Positions 36,195-47,345 of a stretch of DNA of 64,000 nt are shown here, piece by piece. A program made the position numbers and the translations under genes. The notes under the pieces were generated by a model that saw only the letters and a list, made by a program, of their open reading frames with translations, had not been told where the DNA came from and did not search any database. Source of the DNA: Pseudisothecium myosuroides. Lineage: Eukaryota; Streptophyta; Bryopsida; Hypnales; Lembophyllaceae. Location of the stretch: NCBI GenBank assembly GCA_951799445.1, contig OX637288.1, positions 2,501-66,500 on the forward strand, in the 5' to 3' direction. Numbering within the stretch: position 1 is the stretch's first letter; each line of letters starts with the position of its first letter.

Positions 36195-36800
36195 CTTGGA
36201 TAAACAGGGTTTAAGAGTTTTAGAAACCATGAAATCTTGGAGGGCTTAAGACTCCTCTAACCCTTGATAAACCGGGGTTATTGATTCCCCTAAACCCTGA
36301 AATTCAGTTGGTTTTTAAGCTCCCCTAATCCCTTAGGGCTATGAACTCCCCGCAAACCCTTAATGAAACAGGGTTTTACACTCCCCATGAACCCTTAATC
36401 AATCAGGGTTTGAGGCTGCCCTAAACCCTTACTCTATCAGGGTTTATACTCCCCCTAAACCCTATTTCCATCAGGGTTTTTAGACTTCTTGAACCCTAGT
36501 TATCTCAGGGTTTTAGACTCCCCTAAACCCTTCAAATGCCAGGGTTTTTAGACTCCCCTAAACCTTGGGTTTATTAGGGTTTCGAAACTCCCCCAAACCC
36601 TTAATGAAACAGGGTTTAAAAACCCTCATGAACCCTTAGTCTATCAAGGTTTATACCCCCTCTAAACCCTAATTCCATCAGGGTTTTTAGACTTCTTGAA
36701 CCCTAGTTATCTCAGGGTTTTAGACTCCCCTAATCCATTCAAATGCCAGGGTTTTTAGACTCCCCTGAATCGTGGGTCTATTAGGGTTTCGAAACTCCTT
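36195..36800. repeat. Degenerate telomere-like array with alternating orientation, array 2
   Basis: Has the same flip-flop structure as array 1. The order of spacer variants is conserved too: TTAATGAAACAGGG, TTAATCAATCAGGG, CCATCAGGGTTTTTAGACTT and CTTGAACCCTAGTTAT appear in the same sequence at 30190-30350 and 36360-36510. So one array is a copy of the other. Confidence 0.85.
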
Positions 36801-38036
36801 GACCCTTTTGAAAATGTGACTTGAGTTTTTGTTTGTTAAAGGATTTGGTGAATCAAAATTGAAAAGGAAGTGTTTGTTGATATTTGATTTGGATTCCAGC
36901 TTGGATAGAATTTGAGTAGTAGCTGTCTTGAGCATTCAAGTAGTAGCTCTTTTGTGCATTTTTATTGTGAAACATCAAATTGGTTGATCACTTTGTTTAT
37001 TTTTTTGTGCAGATTTAGTTGGTGGTTGCATGCAAGTTCAGTCACGGCTAATTCCTGCCCAAAGTTCAGTTGGTATATATCCCTGGATCTTTGCCTGTAA
37101 GTTTTATATTGCAATCAAGCTACTTGCTGTTGTCTTGAGCTTTTATTGATTTTGAAGTTGATTGTGTATTGTGCATTATACATGATAAATGATGTCTATA
37201 TTATTGTAGTGGTTTTGAACTAATTCATGCATTTCTTGTACAGCGGAGCTTAAGAAGAAAGGTAAACTGAAAAGGCCATTCATCGAGATGTTCTTTGGTG
37301 AGATACATATTTTCAATCTGGTTCTAGGAGCTTTGATTTTGCTCCCATAGTTCTTTGTTTTTTTTGTGATCCTCAAAACTCTTTTTGTGAATTGATGCAA
37401 TGTATGACTAGTTTTGCAGTAGACCTAGGTTTCATTATAACTCTCTATTGCATTATTATCTTATTCCACAATTCACTAGTGATCATGTATATCTTTGCTA
37501 TAGTTGAGCTGTCTAAATTTCAATAGTAATGTTGTTACAAACTTCTATAATTTTGATAAAACTTGTGTAATCTATAATAGCATAGTTTATTGAGGTGAGT
37601 TGCTGGCATTTATCTTGTCATTAGTGATTGATCATATACTTTTGCAGATATTCAGTTTTAATGACAACAAGCCATCATTTTCCTACAAATTCAAAGATTG
37701 GTACATATTAGTCCATAGATTTATTTCCATGCATTCAATTGGTTTTCAGATTCCTATCTACTTTGATCCTGACCTTACACAAGTATAGAACATGATTTCT
37801 GTTTCTAACATTGTCTATAAGCATTACCAATGTTTGAAATTCATTGTCTTGATAAAAAAAGTCATTTCAGCAAGGATTTAGGGCACGAAAACCCTGATTA
37901 GGGTTTCTACATAACATAACATTTTCAAAAATGGTTTGGCTTTTTGGAATCCTTGAGAGATTTCAGTCAACATTGATGTAGAAACCTCATGTCAAATCCT
38001 AATAGATAAAGACTTCAAAAAGCCCAGGGACGCCCC
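36801..38036. other. AT-rich intergenic DNA
   Basis: No recognisable gene or repeat before the telomeric array. Confidence 0.4.
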
Positions 38037-38137
38037 TGTAACCCTAAACCCTAAACCCTAAAACCCTAAACCCTAAACCCTAAACCCTAAACCCTAAACC
38101 TAAAACCCTAAACCCTAAACCCTAAACCCTTAAACCG
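38037..38137 (+). repeat. Interstitial telomeric array (CCCTAAA)n
   Basis: About 14 tandem copies of the Arabidopsis-type telomere repeat, with a few one-base length variants (CCCTAAAA, CCTAAA, CCCTTAAA). It is the only true tandem telomere array in the window. Confidence 0.97.
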
Positions 38138-38159
38138 TTTTATAGGTGCCCAGGTTCTA

Positions 38160-38630
38160 GGGTGTTGAGCGGGCGTGTTTTGTTGAGGTGTTGGGGGTGT
38201 TGGGATGTCGGTGGTGTTGGGGTGTTGCCTAAACCTAAATCTGAATCCCAAACTAGGTTTGCCGTTGTCGATGTAGGATCGGGGCGTTGGGCTGTAATTT
38301 CGAGGCATGGAGATGTTGTGATGTCGAGGTTTGGGGCTGTTGGCACGTCGCGGGGGTTAATCAAGATGTACGTAGGTTTTAGGGTTGTACTGAGCCGCAT
38401 AACCGAGGTGTCAAGGCGCCGAGGTGTGGAGGTGTTGAGAGCTCAACGTGTCCTCGATGTTGGAGTGCGGTGTCGATGTTTCAAAGTGTCGGACTGCCGT
38501 CTCGAGGTGTCGGGGTGTTTATGTTTCGGGTGTCGGGGAAGGTGCTGAGGTGTGGAGCCGACGTGTGTTGTTGAAGGCGTTGGAGGTGATGGGATGTTGG
38601 GGATTTGGAGGTGTTGGGCTGTTAGGGGAC
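38160..38630 (+). repeat. GT-rich, strand-asymmetric degenerate repeat
   Basis: The plus strand is dominated by GGTGTTGGG, GAGGTGTCG and GGTGTTGAG-like words with spaced GGG runs, giving G-quadruplex potential. It joins the telomeric array on one side and the dioxygenase gene on the other. Long open frames here come from base composition and show no domain. Confidence 0.75.
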
Positions 38631-38631
38631 C

Positions 38632-39914
38632 TTGAACCCTAAAAATCCTGAACTGTGTCTGGGGCTTGGTGATGTAGGTACATCGTACTTTTGCTCGGTA
38701 TGTTGCATGAATCTTCCCAATAGTGTGGAAGCCCTACAGCACCACCTGGAGAAGTACGCAGACCAACACGCAGTCGCCGTCAAAGTGCCGCCAATTGCCT
38801 TCCCCTCGACGGGCAAGGAGGTGCTCGTGCGGAAGACGGTGAAGCTCGTGGACTTCGCCAGCACGAATGATGCCCTGAATGAGCAGCTTTTGAAGACCCT
38901 GAAGCGAGTGGAGAGTCCAATCACAATGCTGGAGTCACCCTCTCGCACCCAGATTTTTTATCTGAGATGCGATGTCTTCAGTCCAACAGAGTTGGAGGTC
39001 TTGACGAAGGTCGTCTCGCATCTTGAGAGGAAGGGCACAAATGTGAGCAAATCGGAGGCCAAAGGGTCCAGTCGGATTTGCATGTGGGGGATGCGGTCCG
39101 CGTATGGCAACACCGGATGGTATGTGCAGGATGATCCTAGATTTTACGGCCTGTCGGAGGATTTCGCACGCTTTGTGTGCAAGATCTTGAAGCGTGAGTA
39201 TGCGGCTATCTTTGAGCATTTGGAGAGCATTCCAAGGGTTGAAGGTTTCCACGAGGAGGGTGCCAGGATTGGTGGCGGCCCCTTTTCGTCCTTCGCAACA
39301 ACCAGGGATTACAATTGCCGGCCCCACAAAGACGAGGACGACTACGACCACGGCTTCATCCTCTGGCTCCGGGAAGGTAATTCGCACTTTTTCGCAACCC
39401 TAAACCCATTATTGTTGGGAGCTACCCTAAACCCAAATCCTGGCATTCATGTTGGTTGCAGATGCCATTCCCGAAGGGGTAGAGCCAGCCATTTTCGCGT
39501 TTCCAGAGGTTGGGGTGTCGTTCGTGCCCAAGCACGGGGACGTCTTGTGTTTCCGCCCCGCTCAATACCTCCACTGCACCAGGCGGTTGCACGAAACCAA
39601 CCTCTTGGGGGTAGCCCTCTTCCAGAAATGCTCCCTCTATCGACGGTTGGGCCAACTCATTCTCCCGGGTTCCATTGGATCTGTGGAGTACGAGCACAAA
39701 AAGGGCAAGAAGCAGGTTGTGGAGACCTGCACAGGGTTCCTCCGCAAGAAGCAGTTGTACAAACAATGCTTGCACGAATCCACCTTGTCCATTTCGCACT
39801 TCTTGGTGAGTTGTTCGTTTCTTAAACCGCCTATTTTATCTATTGATTCTGTCCACATCACATGCAATTCAAAATGTACTAACTCTTTCGTTGGGAACCC
39901 TTTACCAGGAGTAG
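38632..39914 (+). CDS. Probable 2-oxoglutarate/Fe(II) dioxygenase with zinc-finger-like N terminus (TET/JBP-like core)
   Basis: Exons: about 38632-39376, 39462-39805 and 39909-39914 (a terminal Glu and stop), with GT-AG introns in phase. The first exon probably starts upstream or at ATG 38707; 38632 is only the open-frame limit. Near the N terminus FCSVC followed by H residues (ALQHHLEKYADQH) resembles a C2H2 finger. The core has TTRDYNCRPHKDEDDYDHGF with an HxD pair (codons 39325 and 39331), then FPEVGVSFVPKHGDVLCF, and a second His in YLHCTRRLHE (39572). Order and spacing fit a double-stranded beta-helix dioxygenase. GDVLxF and the P-E-x-G-V block resemble TET/JBP nucleic-acid hydroxylases, which oxidise 5-methylpyrimidines. 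The Arg that would bind 2-oxoglutarate is uncertain. The intron contains two short telomere-type motifs. The substrate is inferred. Confidence 0.75.
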
Positions 39915-40111
39915 GAGTAGATTGGAGCGATCTCGTGGCCGCCTCCAACCTTCAGTTCAGTTTATCGTAGAACCGAACGCACTATGTCGTACTTTGACTG
40001 ATGTTCTTCGTGTCTATTGAAAACTTTCTTATACATTCAATAACCCTGGATGTTGTTTTCCATCAAGCCTAAAAACCTTTGTTCAGTCGTGTACACCTTG
40101 TTTTTGTGAAG

Positions 40112-40400
40112 TTCCTCTCTCAAATATCGCGATATCTCAATATCTGTTGACAAATCGACACCCTGAACCTGATATGTGCACCTGATATCTCAATATCCCG
40201 ATATCTGTTTCCTCCTTTCCACCACTCGATATGTCAGCAATCGATACCTCGAGATATCAATGTCGTCGAACCCTCGAGATTTCGATGCATTTGATATCGA
40301 AATCGAGATATCAATATCGATGCGTTCGGTCTCCAGATATCTCCTAAATCGATATCGAGATATCTCAGCAACCGATATCGATATCGATATAAGTACAAGA
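40112..40400. repeat. GATATC-rich dispersed repeat, copy 1
   Basis: Starts TTCCTCTCTCAAATATC and is packed with ATATCGA, GATATC and TCGAGATATC words, many self-complementary. It is homologous to 45014-45290, including a unique-looking segment (TATGTGCACCTGATATCTC). Confidence 0.9.
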
Positions 40401-42315
40401 CAGTCTTCACAACTCCCAAAGACATGTTAGACCCACTAAAATAACTTCATAACTCTCCAAGACATACTTGGCTCATTGCGGAATAATTTTGCAGTGTATG
40501 GAAGAATACTCCAACTCAGGAATTGATTTTGATGCAGTAGAAACAAAAAGCCCACTGGCAGATATTAAAACAATAGTGAGGCCGGTCTTTAATTTGTGGG
40601 AGTACGTCAACTTACTGGTGGGGCTAAGGAGGTCTGGTTTTGTCCTCTTAATATCTCCATCATTACAACTCCGAATATAAATACATCACTTCTATCAGTG
40701 AACATGCCTGTTTCAAAATATCTGCTAGGATAGGGTTACTTTGAGTTAGCAACCCATTTATTCAAGTATAAACAAAGTGCGTCCAACTAGCACGACCTTA
40801 TTGCTGTTATCGATGAGAGTGAGGAGTCTTTTTTAATTACTTTATATTGCACTATATCCATTTTTTCAAAGAATATTGCATGTGGATGTCAATATTTTCA
40901 TTTAAAGATTATACATACTTTGTTTATCTACATTCTATCACATGAAAAATGGATGAAAGTAATATATTTAATGCTTAGCAAAGCAAGCGCCAATTGCTAG
41001 TATTTAGAAAATATAACATCAAAGTTTATAAATATGTTGATTTTAAGTAATTTCATAGAATATTCAAAGGGAAAATAAATGAACACCCAAAAAGTTTTAT
41101 TTTCACTTTTATCTATAAAAAGTTTATTATTTGGAATGTTAAATTAAAAAATTTATATTGGAAAGTTTAAGTTATTATATTATTATGAAATTCATAATTA
41201 TCTTTTTTTTTAAATTCCATATTGAAAATTATTAAACAATTATCGATGAGAGTGAGGAGCCTTTGTCATTAATTTTTCAGAACTTGGTGCATACCTAACC
41301 TAGGATTATGTTTGACCACACCGCCCAGCTAGCTAGCAATTACAATGAAAGCCCAATATTGTTTGTGCAAGACTGCAAGGGAAATATTTTCAATATAGCC
41401 CACCCTATGTCTAATTTTAAGATGTGCTTTTGTTGCTGCAAAGATTACAACAAAAGAGATTTTTGAGTTGACCACTTGTAAATGTTTTAGTTGCATTTAA
41501 TTATGACAATCTTGGCATTGTTTCACCCAAAAATTATTGACATAGAGGAAAGTATTGTTGACCCTTCTGAATATATGAAAAAAAAATTTAACAACTTCCA
41601 TAGAGTTGGCATCTGTTGGCTTGGTTGACTTCTCACTAGGAAGTCTAGCGGGTGTATTACTTGAATTCGAACCTGAGATTTAAGAAAATGGATGTGACCA
41701 ATGTACCTTCTATATGAAGCAATAACCATGATTTCCATGCTTCCGATCCTTTTAATAATATTATATGCATTGTAGGACAATTATTCATGAAAATAGGTAG
41801 GAAGAAAGAAACTATTGAAGGTTGGAGGCTCTATTGGTCAAACCGAATAAATCATAGAGTTTGTGTTTTAGCGCATAGAAAATATATAAGTGGACGGGTT
41901 GTTAATATTTTATATACTAAAAAAACATGAAAATATTGGAGAATTATTTTTTTTCCTATCATTTAGACCCTAAAGCCTAAAAAAATGAATCCTATGCTAT
42001 ACTTTATAAAAATTGGAAGGTGTTTCTTGCAGTCATCCAAGAATTGTTTGCTTACCCTAAATTTTTCAACACTCTTCATTTTAGAATAAGTTTTTCTATT
42101 CATGCATGGAAGTGGGGGTTTTTTCTAAATGTTTTCACTGAAGACCAATTTTTTGGGTATTTAAAATTAGCAATAGTGAGATTTAATTAGATTTTTAGAA
42201 ATAGTTGTACAGTATTTAAAAAAAATTAAACATGATCCACATTTTCCCTAGTTACTTCCCAAATTGACTTATACGTACAGTAAGCTAAACCATCATCATG
42301 GTTTAATGACCACAT
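40401..42315. other. AT-rich intergenic DNA
   Basis: No gene recognised. A short phrase (ATCGATGAGAGTGAGGAG) occurs at both 40809 and 41242, suggesting an old duplication. Confidence 0.4.
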
Positions 42316-42319
42316 GACT

Positions 42320-42515
42320 AAGTAATATGGTGTAATAAGATATAACATAGGGTGTAACAAATGGTGTAACAAATGGTATAAGAAGGTGTAACAAATAGTG
42401 TAATGAGGTGTAATAGAGGGTGTAATGAGGTATAATGGAGGGTGTCATGAGGTGTAATGGAAGATGTAACAAGGTGTAAGGGAGGGTGTAAAAAGGGTGT
42501 GAAATCATGGTGTAA
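42320..42515. repeat. GGTGTAA minisatellite
   Basis: About 20 short units of the type GGTGTAAYRRR (GGTGTAATGAGG, GGTGTAACAAAT). Confidence 0.95.
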
Positions 42516-42674
42516 CCATTTTATGACACCCAAATGAATGCACTACACGCCTAGTGAAGGAGTAGGGGGGAATGCCTTCCAATTGGTGTTCATTATTTTT
42601 CCAATTTTTTTGGCTATATTACCCAAAAGGTCCTAGCTAGTCTTAGAGGTTACCCTTTCATATTCACCCTAACC

Positions 42675-42765
42675 GGCGCTCCGCGCCTTGGGGGCTGAAG
42701 CTCCGCGCCTAATGGCGCTCCGCTCCAGGCCCAAACCCTACTCGCTGCGCTACGTAGGGTTTGGG
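42675..42765. repeat. GC-rich hairpin cluster with telomere-like inverted arms
   Basis: GCTCCGCGCC-type words occur at 42675, 42697 and 42714. Then comes a perfect 12-bp inverted repeat CCCAAACCCTAC (42730-42741) / GTAGGGTTTGGG (42754-42765) with a 12-base loop. It is strikingly GC-rich within AT-rich DNA. Confidence 0.85.
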
Positions 42766-44111
42766 TGCTACAATATCCACATGCCAAGGGAATAGGAAAA
42801 GGCAATGGATGGTCCCTTCTTTCCCCAATGGCCTTGCTTGAACACCATTCAAAGACGGTGGCCCAAAATGGAGATCAACATTACCCTTGGATCTTCTCCT
42901 CACCTTTCTCCTAAACCCAAAAGGAGGAGAAGAGACTAAGGCTTGCAATGAATTCGAGGGGCAACAAGAAGAGTAGGCCCCCCCAAATGGAAAGAAGGAG
43001 GGCCAAATGAAAATGAAAGCTTTTAAAAGAAGAAGGGCACCCCAAAACCAACCATGGACCCCGGAAGAATTAGAAAACCAACCTTATATTGTTGGAAAGA
43101 AGGCAGAAAATCAGTGGAGCTGGAAATTTTTTTTTGCCATTCCAACAAAAAATGCATGAGGTAGGGGCGCCCACATGGTGGCCTGCGTGGTTGCCAATGC
43201 AAGAAACTGCGGCCTAAAAACAACCATCCCTTTTTTTGGGCTCCAAATTAGAAGCCAAGACCGGTTTCCTTGGAAAGAGGGCAAAAAATCAATGCAAATA
43301 GGCTAAAAAACGTGCGAATTATCAAAAGTCGACCTATATTGACCTTAAAAAGTTACACCGGTGTAACCCCTTTGTTAAATGGTGTGATGATTTACACCAA
43401 ATGCACTGCATTATGGCACCTTCTTGCTATGGACTAACTTGTAATCCAAACCACTTATTAAATTTTTTTATATAACTCATGCTATTTTTGTATTTTTTTT
43501 TTTTTCGTTACTTTGAGCTTAGAGTTAATTATTTAATTTTCCAAAATTTCTTATATATTTTCTCATGAATATAAATGTTCATTGCTAAATACATAATAAA
43601 ACTATAAGTTTTCTATTGTGATCAAAGTCATTATAGTATTATTATGTACTCATTCCATTTTTTATGAATCCATTTTTTTCCTATAATTGTGAAATGAATT
43701 GTTAAGAAGAATTACTTTGAATATTGAAGTTTTTTATTTTTTCTACGCTGTCTGTCTACATTTTCACCATTTGACCACATATAGAAAGTAACACCATTTT
43801 CATTCATTTTCATTTCATTATTTTAAAAATCATTTTATAATTATATTTAAAAATATTCTGAATTTCATTTCATTTTTAAAATTAATAGTAGCTTTTAAAG
43901 CAAAAGAATTCCAAACCAAAAAAAAAAAAAGATTCCAAAAAATTACCAACTTCTTTTTTAAAAATGCAGTCCGTCACAAGTTAGTTCATTTACCAAAATA
44001 TTTTATATGTATTTTTAAATATATATTATTATATATTATTTATACTAAATATGAATATAATATTGTAATTTTGGAGGCCTTATTTTTTTAATTTAAAAAG
44101 CAAAATTTATT
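42766..44111. other. Repeat-poor intergenic DNA, no gene recognised
   Basis: Contains purine-rich plus-strand stretches (42.8-43.1 kb) and AT-rich sequence. Only short frames without domains were seen. One copy of the ACACCGGTGTA motif is at 43353. Confidence 0.4.
43353..43420. repeat. ACACCGGTGTA element, copy 1
   Basis: A perfect 14-bp palindrome TTACACCGGTGTAA at 43353-43366. It is followed by TTAAATGGTGTGATG and CACTGCATT, the same order of short blocks found after 48291 and 51761. Confidence 0.75.
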
Positions 44112-45003
44112 TTAACCCCTAAAGTCCCAAGGCCATTATTCCATCAAAAACCACTCAAAATTGCCATTTCTATAGCAAAAACCAAAAAAAAAAATTAAAT
44201 GTGTTTTTTACATATTTAACCATAGGATCTTGTACTAGACTAGCATAAGAATGTGTGGAAGAAATTTCAAAAACTTTGACCATGTAGATTGCCCGATACT
44301 TGCATTTAAAGTGAAGGAATCAAGTTTTTTTGCACCTTGCTCAACTTAAATTTTTGGCTCTAATGATTTTTAATTTATTATTTTATATGATGAAGAATTG
44401 AGTTGAGAATCTAGGATAAAAAATTCAAAAAAGAAACACTTAGTTTTCACTCATAAAAAAATTATTAAGTAGAAGTAGGTTCAAGATTGAAGGAAAAATT
44501 AAATCATTAATAGCTCTAAGAAAGAGTTGAAATATACTAATCTCAATAGTGAGATTGTTCTAGCAAGAAATCTTAACCTTGTGAAATTTTTTTTTTTAAA
44601 TTGTCAAAATAGAGTTCAGAAATGAATCCTATAAGTTATTTTTTCGAGAAGATGCTCTAATTGCCCGAAAAATAAGATTGTCCATAATTTTTGCATAACA
44701 AATCCACATGGAATGAATCAAAGCTTTCCATGTAGATAGAAATAAAATCTATATGAACCAAATTTTTTAAATTTTTAATTTAAAGTTTAGGTGAGGTTTT
44801 TTTTCTACCCGCCACCCTAAAATTTGGGGGTTTTGTGCCATAACTTTTGCTCCCAGGCACCAATTGTAATGAAAATTACATTTTCGGAAAGCTAATGTAA
44901 TTCTCTATCTCCACAAAAGAGATTCAAACAAATATTGAGACCGTAGGAGCCTGCCCAAAATCCATTTTGTCCCCCAAGGGGACAATGGGACTTTAGGGGT
45001 TAA
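44112..45003 (+). mobile_element. Complete TTAA-flanked non-autonomous DNA element, copy 3
   Basis: Runs from TTAA-CCCCTAAAGTCCCA to TGGGACTTTAGGGG-TTAA, giving a perfect 14-bp terminal inverted repeat outside which TTAA is duplicated. Total length is 892 bp. Interior blocks match copies 1 and 2. No coding capacity. This is the best-preserved terminus pair of the family. Confidence 0.85.
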
Positions 45004-45013
45004 AAAGCAAATT

Positions 45014-45290
45014 TATTTCCTCTCTCAATTATCACGACATGTCAATATCTCTTACCAAATCAACACCCTAAACCTCCTATGTGCACCTGATATCTCAATA
45101 TCTCGATATCTGTTTCATCCTTTTGACCACTCGATATGTCAGCCACCTAAACCTCGAGATATCAATGCCATGGAACCCTTGAGATATCGATGCGTTTGCT
45201 ATCGAAATCGAGATATCTCAGCAACCAATATTGAGATATCTCATCAACCGATATTGAGATATCTCAGCAATTGATTTCTCAATAGTTTGA
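45014..45290. repeat. GATATC-rich dispersed repeat, copy 2
   Basis: Begins TTCCTCTCTCAATTATC ten bases after the TTAA element and follows copy 1 (40112-40400) throughout, with about one difference every few bases. Confidence 0.9.
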
Positions 45291-45811
45291 TACCTCGTTA
45301 TATTGCTATTTCTAAATGGCATACACTCTTGCTATCTTGATATTTCAAACCCTCTTGGTATTCTTTGGTCTCTTGATATCTCTTGCTGCTGATATCAAGA
45401 TATCCCTAAATTTCTAGAGTGCTGATATCAAGAGTGTATGCCATTTACAGCTTCTTTCCATCAATGTTGTCCGAAATGAATCCCTAAAGGATAATTGTCC
45501 ATAAGAGGGTGTTTTAGGATTTTGAATAGGTTCCATTTTGAATGTGAATTACCCTACGCCTTGACATGTGACGAATGTGTTCTCTACAGTCCTCTACATG
45601 GCACAACAAAGGTTTCAAAACACCCTAAATCCAAAATGGAGTTTCCACAGAGAAGATCCAAGATCCAAGAAGTTCCTAAATTCTCAGTGAAGACATGATA
45701 TCGATAATGCAATGAGGATGCACATCACCCTAAAACTCTATTTACAGATTTCAAAAGCACAATTGAGACATATTTATCACTCTAACCCCAAATCAAAGAT
45801 TGGACTTGTGT
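45291..45811. other. Intergenic DNA
   Basis: More ATATC-containing sequence and a short domainless frame at 45495. No gene recognised. Confidence 0.4.
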
Positions 45812-46340
45812 ATCAAAGGTACTTTGTTTCAATGCATTTGCATAGGAATTCTATGAGTTTTATTCATTCTAGGACTTAAAGTACAGCCCATGAGTAACCA
45901 ACTGTTTTCATCTTGTTTTTAATGAAAAAAATCAAAAATTAGCCTAATATTCTCATGACTTCTAAGACGTTGAGATATTTCCAACTTGTAGGTACTTTGT
46001 TTCAATGCATTTGCATAGGAATTCTATGAGTTTTATTCATTCTAGGACTTAAAGTACAGCCCATGAGTAACCAACTGTGTTTATCTTGTTTTCAATTACA
46101 AAAATGAAAGATTAGCCCAATATATATTTGTAGATTCCAATACTTTGGGAAATTTACAACTTGTAGGTGTTTCATTTCCATGCATTTGCTAGGATTTCTA
46201 CGACTTCTGTTCATTTGAACATTTACCCTACAACCCCTAAATAATCGACTGTTTTTATCTTGTTTTGGATTACAAAAATTAAAAATGAGTCCAATATTTT
46301 GTAGATTCTTAACCCTTGTGATATTTACAACTTGTTTAAG
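45812..46340 (+). repeat. 174-bp satellite, cluster 1 (3 copies)
   Basis: GGTACTTTGTTTCAATGCAT recurs at 45818 and 45991 (period 173), and a diverged third copy starts near 46165. Copies share TCAACGT-poor, AT-rich sequence with AACTTGTAGGT at each boundary. The boundary phrase TTTCCAACTTG links it to cluster 2 at 48740-49480. Confidence 0.85.
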
Positions 46341-46589
46341 CTCAACTTATTTAAGTGCTTTATTATGTCTTTTTACAATTAAATTTGATTATGGCTATAC
46401 TGCCCAAAGGTCAACAAAATCAACCCTTAATTGTCCACTATTTTTGTTTGAGTGAACCCTAAACCCTAAACCCTAGGTTCATTTTATACATCCATATTCC
46501 CTTGTATTCCGCGATTTTTAATTCACCCTCAAGCGTATTAAGTCAATTGGAATGGATGCAAAAATCACCTTGATCCTAGAAATTTGATC

Positions 46590-47345
46590 CCATTAAATTT
46601 CTATTTTTAGCTTTGAGGTAAAGACACCATCTCGAAGATGCTTCTAAGCTCTTTCCAAAAATGCCTTATACCCTTTGACCCTATTTTAAAAATAGCGGCA
46701 ATTGACGGATGAAATTTGCCCCATTCAAACTTCATCCGCTCCTAACTCATGCATAGAATGTCCAATCACAAAGTGCCACATCATTTTAGAATCCCGTGGA
46801 AAAGACCTAGAATGCCATACCTTTGGATTTCAATCGCCCTTCTCCATGCAAAAGCATATTTGTAGGCTCCTCGTGATTTGACCCCATTAAATTTCTATTT
46901 TTAGCGATAGGTAAGGATACCATCTCAAAGATGCTTCCAAGCCCTTTCCGAAAATGGCTTTCATTTTTTGACCCTATTCTTAGAATAGCGGCAATTGACG
47001 GATGAAGTTTGCACCAACCAAACTTCATCCCCTCGTAACTCATGCATAGAATGTCCAATCACAAAGTGCCACGTCATTTTAGAATCCCGTGGAGAAGACC
47101 TAGAATGCCATACCTTTGGATTTCAATCGCCCTTCTCCATACAAAAGCATATTTGTAGGGTTCTCGTGATTTGACCCCATTAAATTTATATTTTTAGCAA
47201 TAGGTAAGGATACCATCTCGAAGATGCTTCCAAGCCCTTTCCGAAAATGGCTTTCATTTTTTGACCCTATTTTTAGAATAGTGGCAATTGACGGATGAAG
47301 TTTGTACCAACCAAACTTCATCCGCTCCTAACTCATGCATACAAG
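46590..47345 (+). repeat. 293-bp satellite, cluster 1 (3 copies)
   Basis: The GATG of the conserved hairpin lies at 46708, 47001 and 47294, so the period is 293. Each unit carries TTTGACCCCATTAAATTT, AGATGCTTC, a GATGAAGTTT...AAACTTCATC hairpin and ATAGAATGTCCAATCACAAAG. Copies 2 and 3 are nearly identical. Confidence 0.95.

Noticed and set aside
38162..38642. Valine- and glycine-rich open frames upstream of the dioxygenase
   Set aside because: They follow from the GT-rich repeat composition, carry no domain and exist in more than one frame.
42296..42533. Two histidine/threonine-rich minus-strand frames
   Set aside because: They are translations of the GGTGTAA minisatellite.
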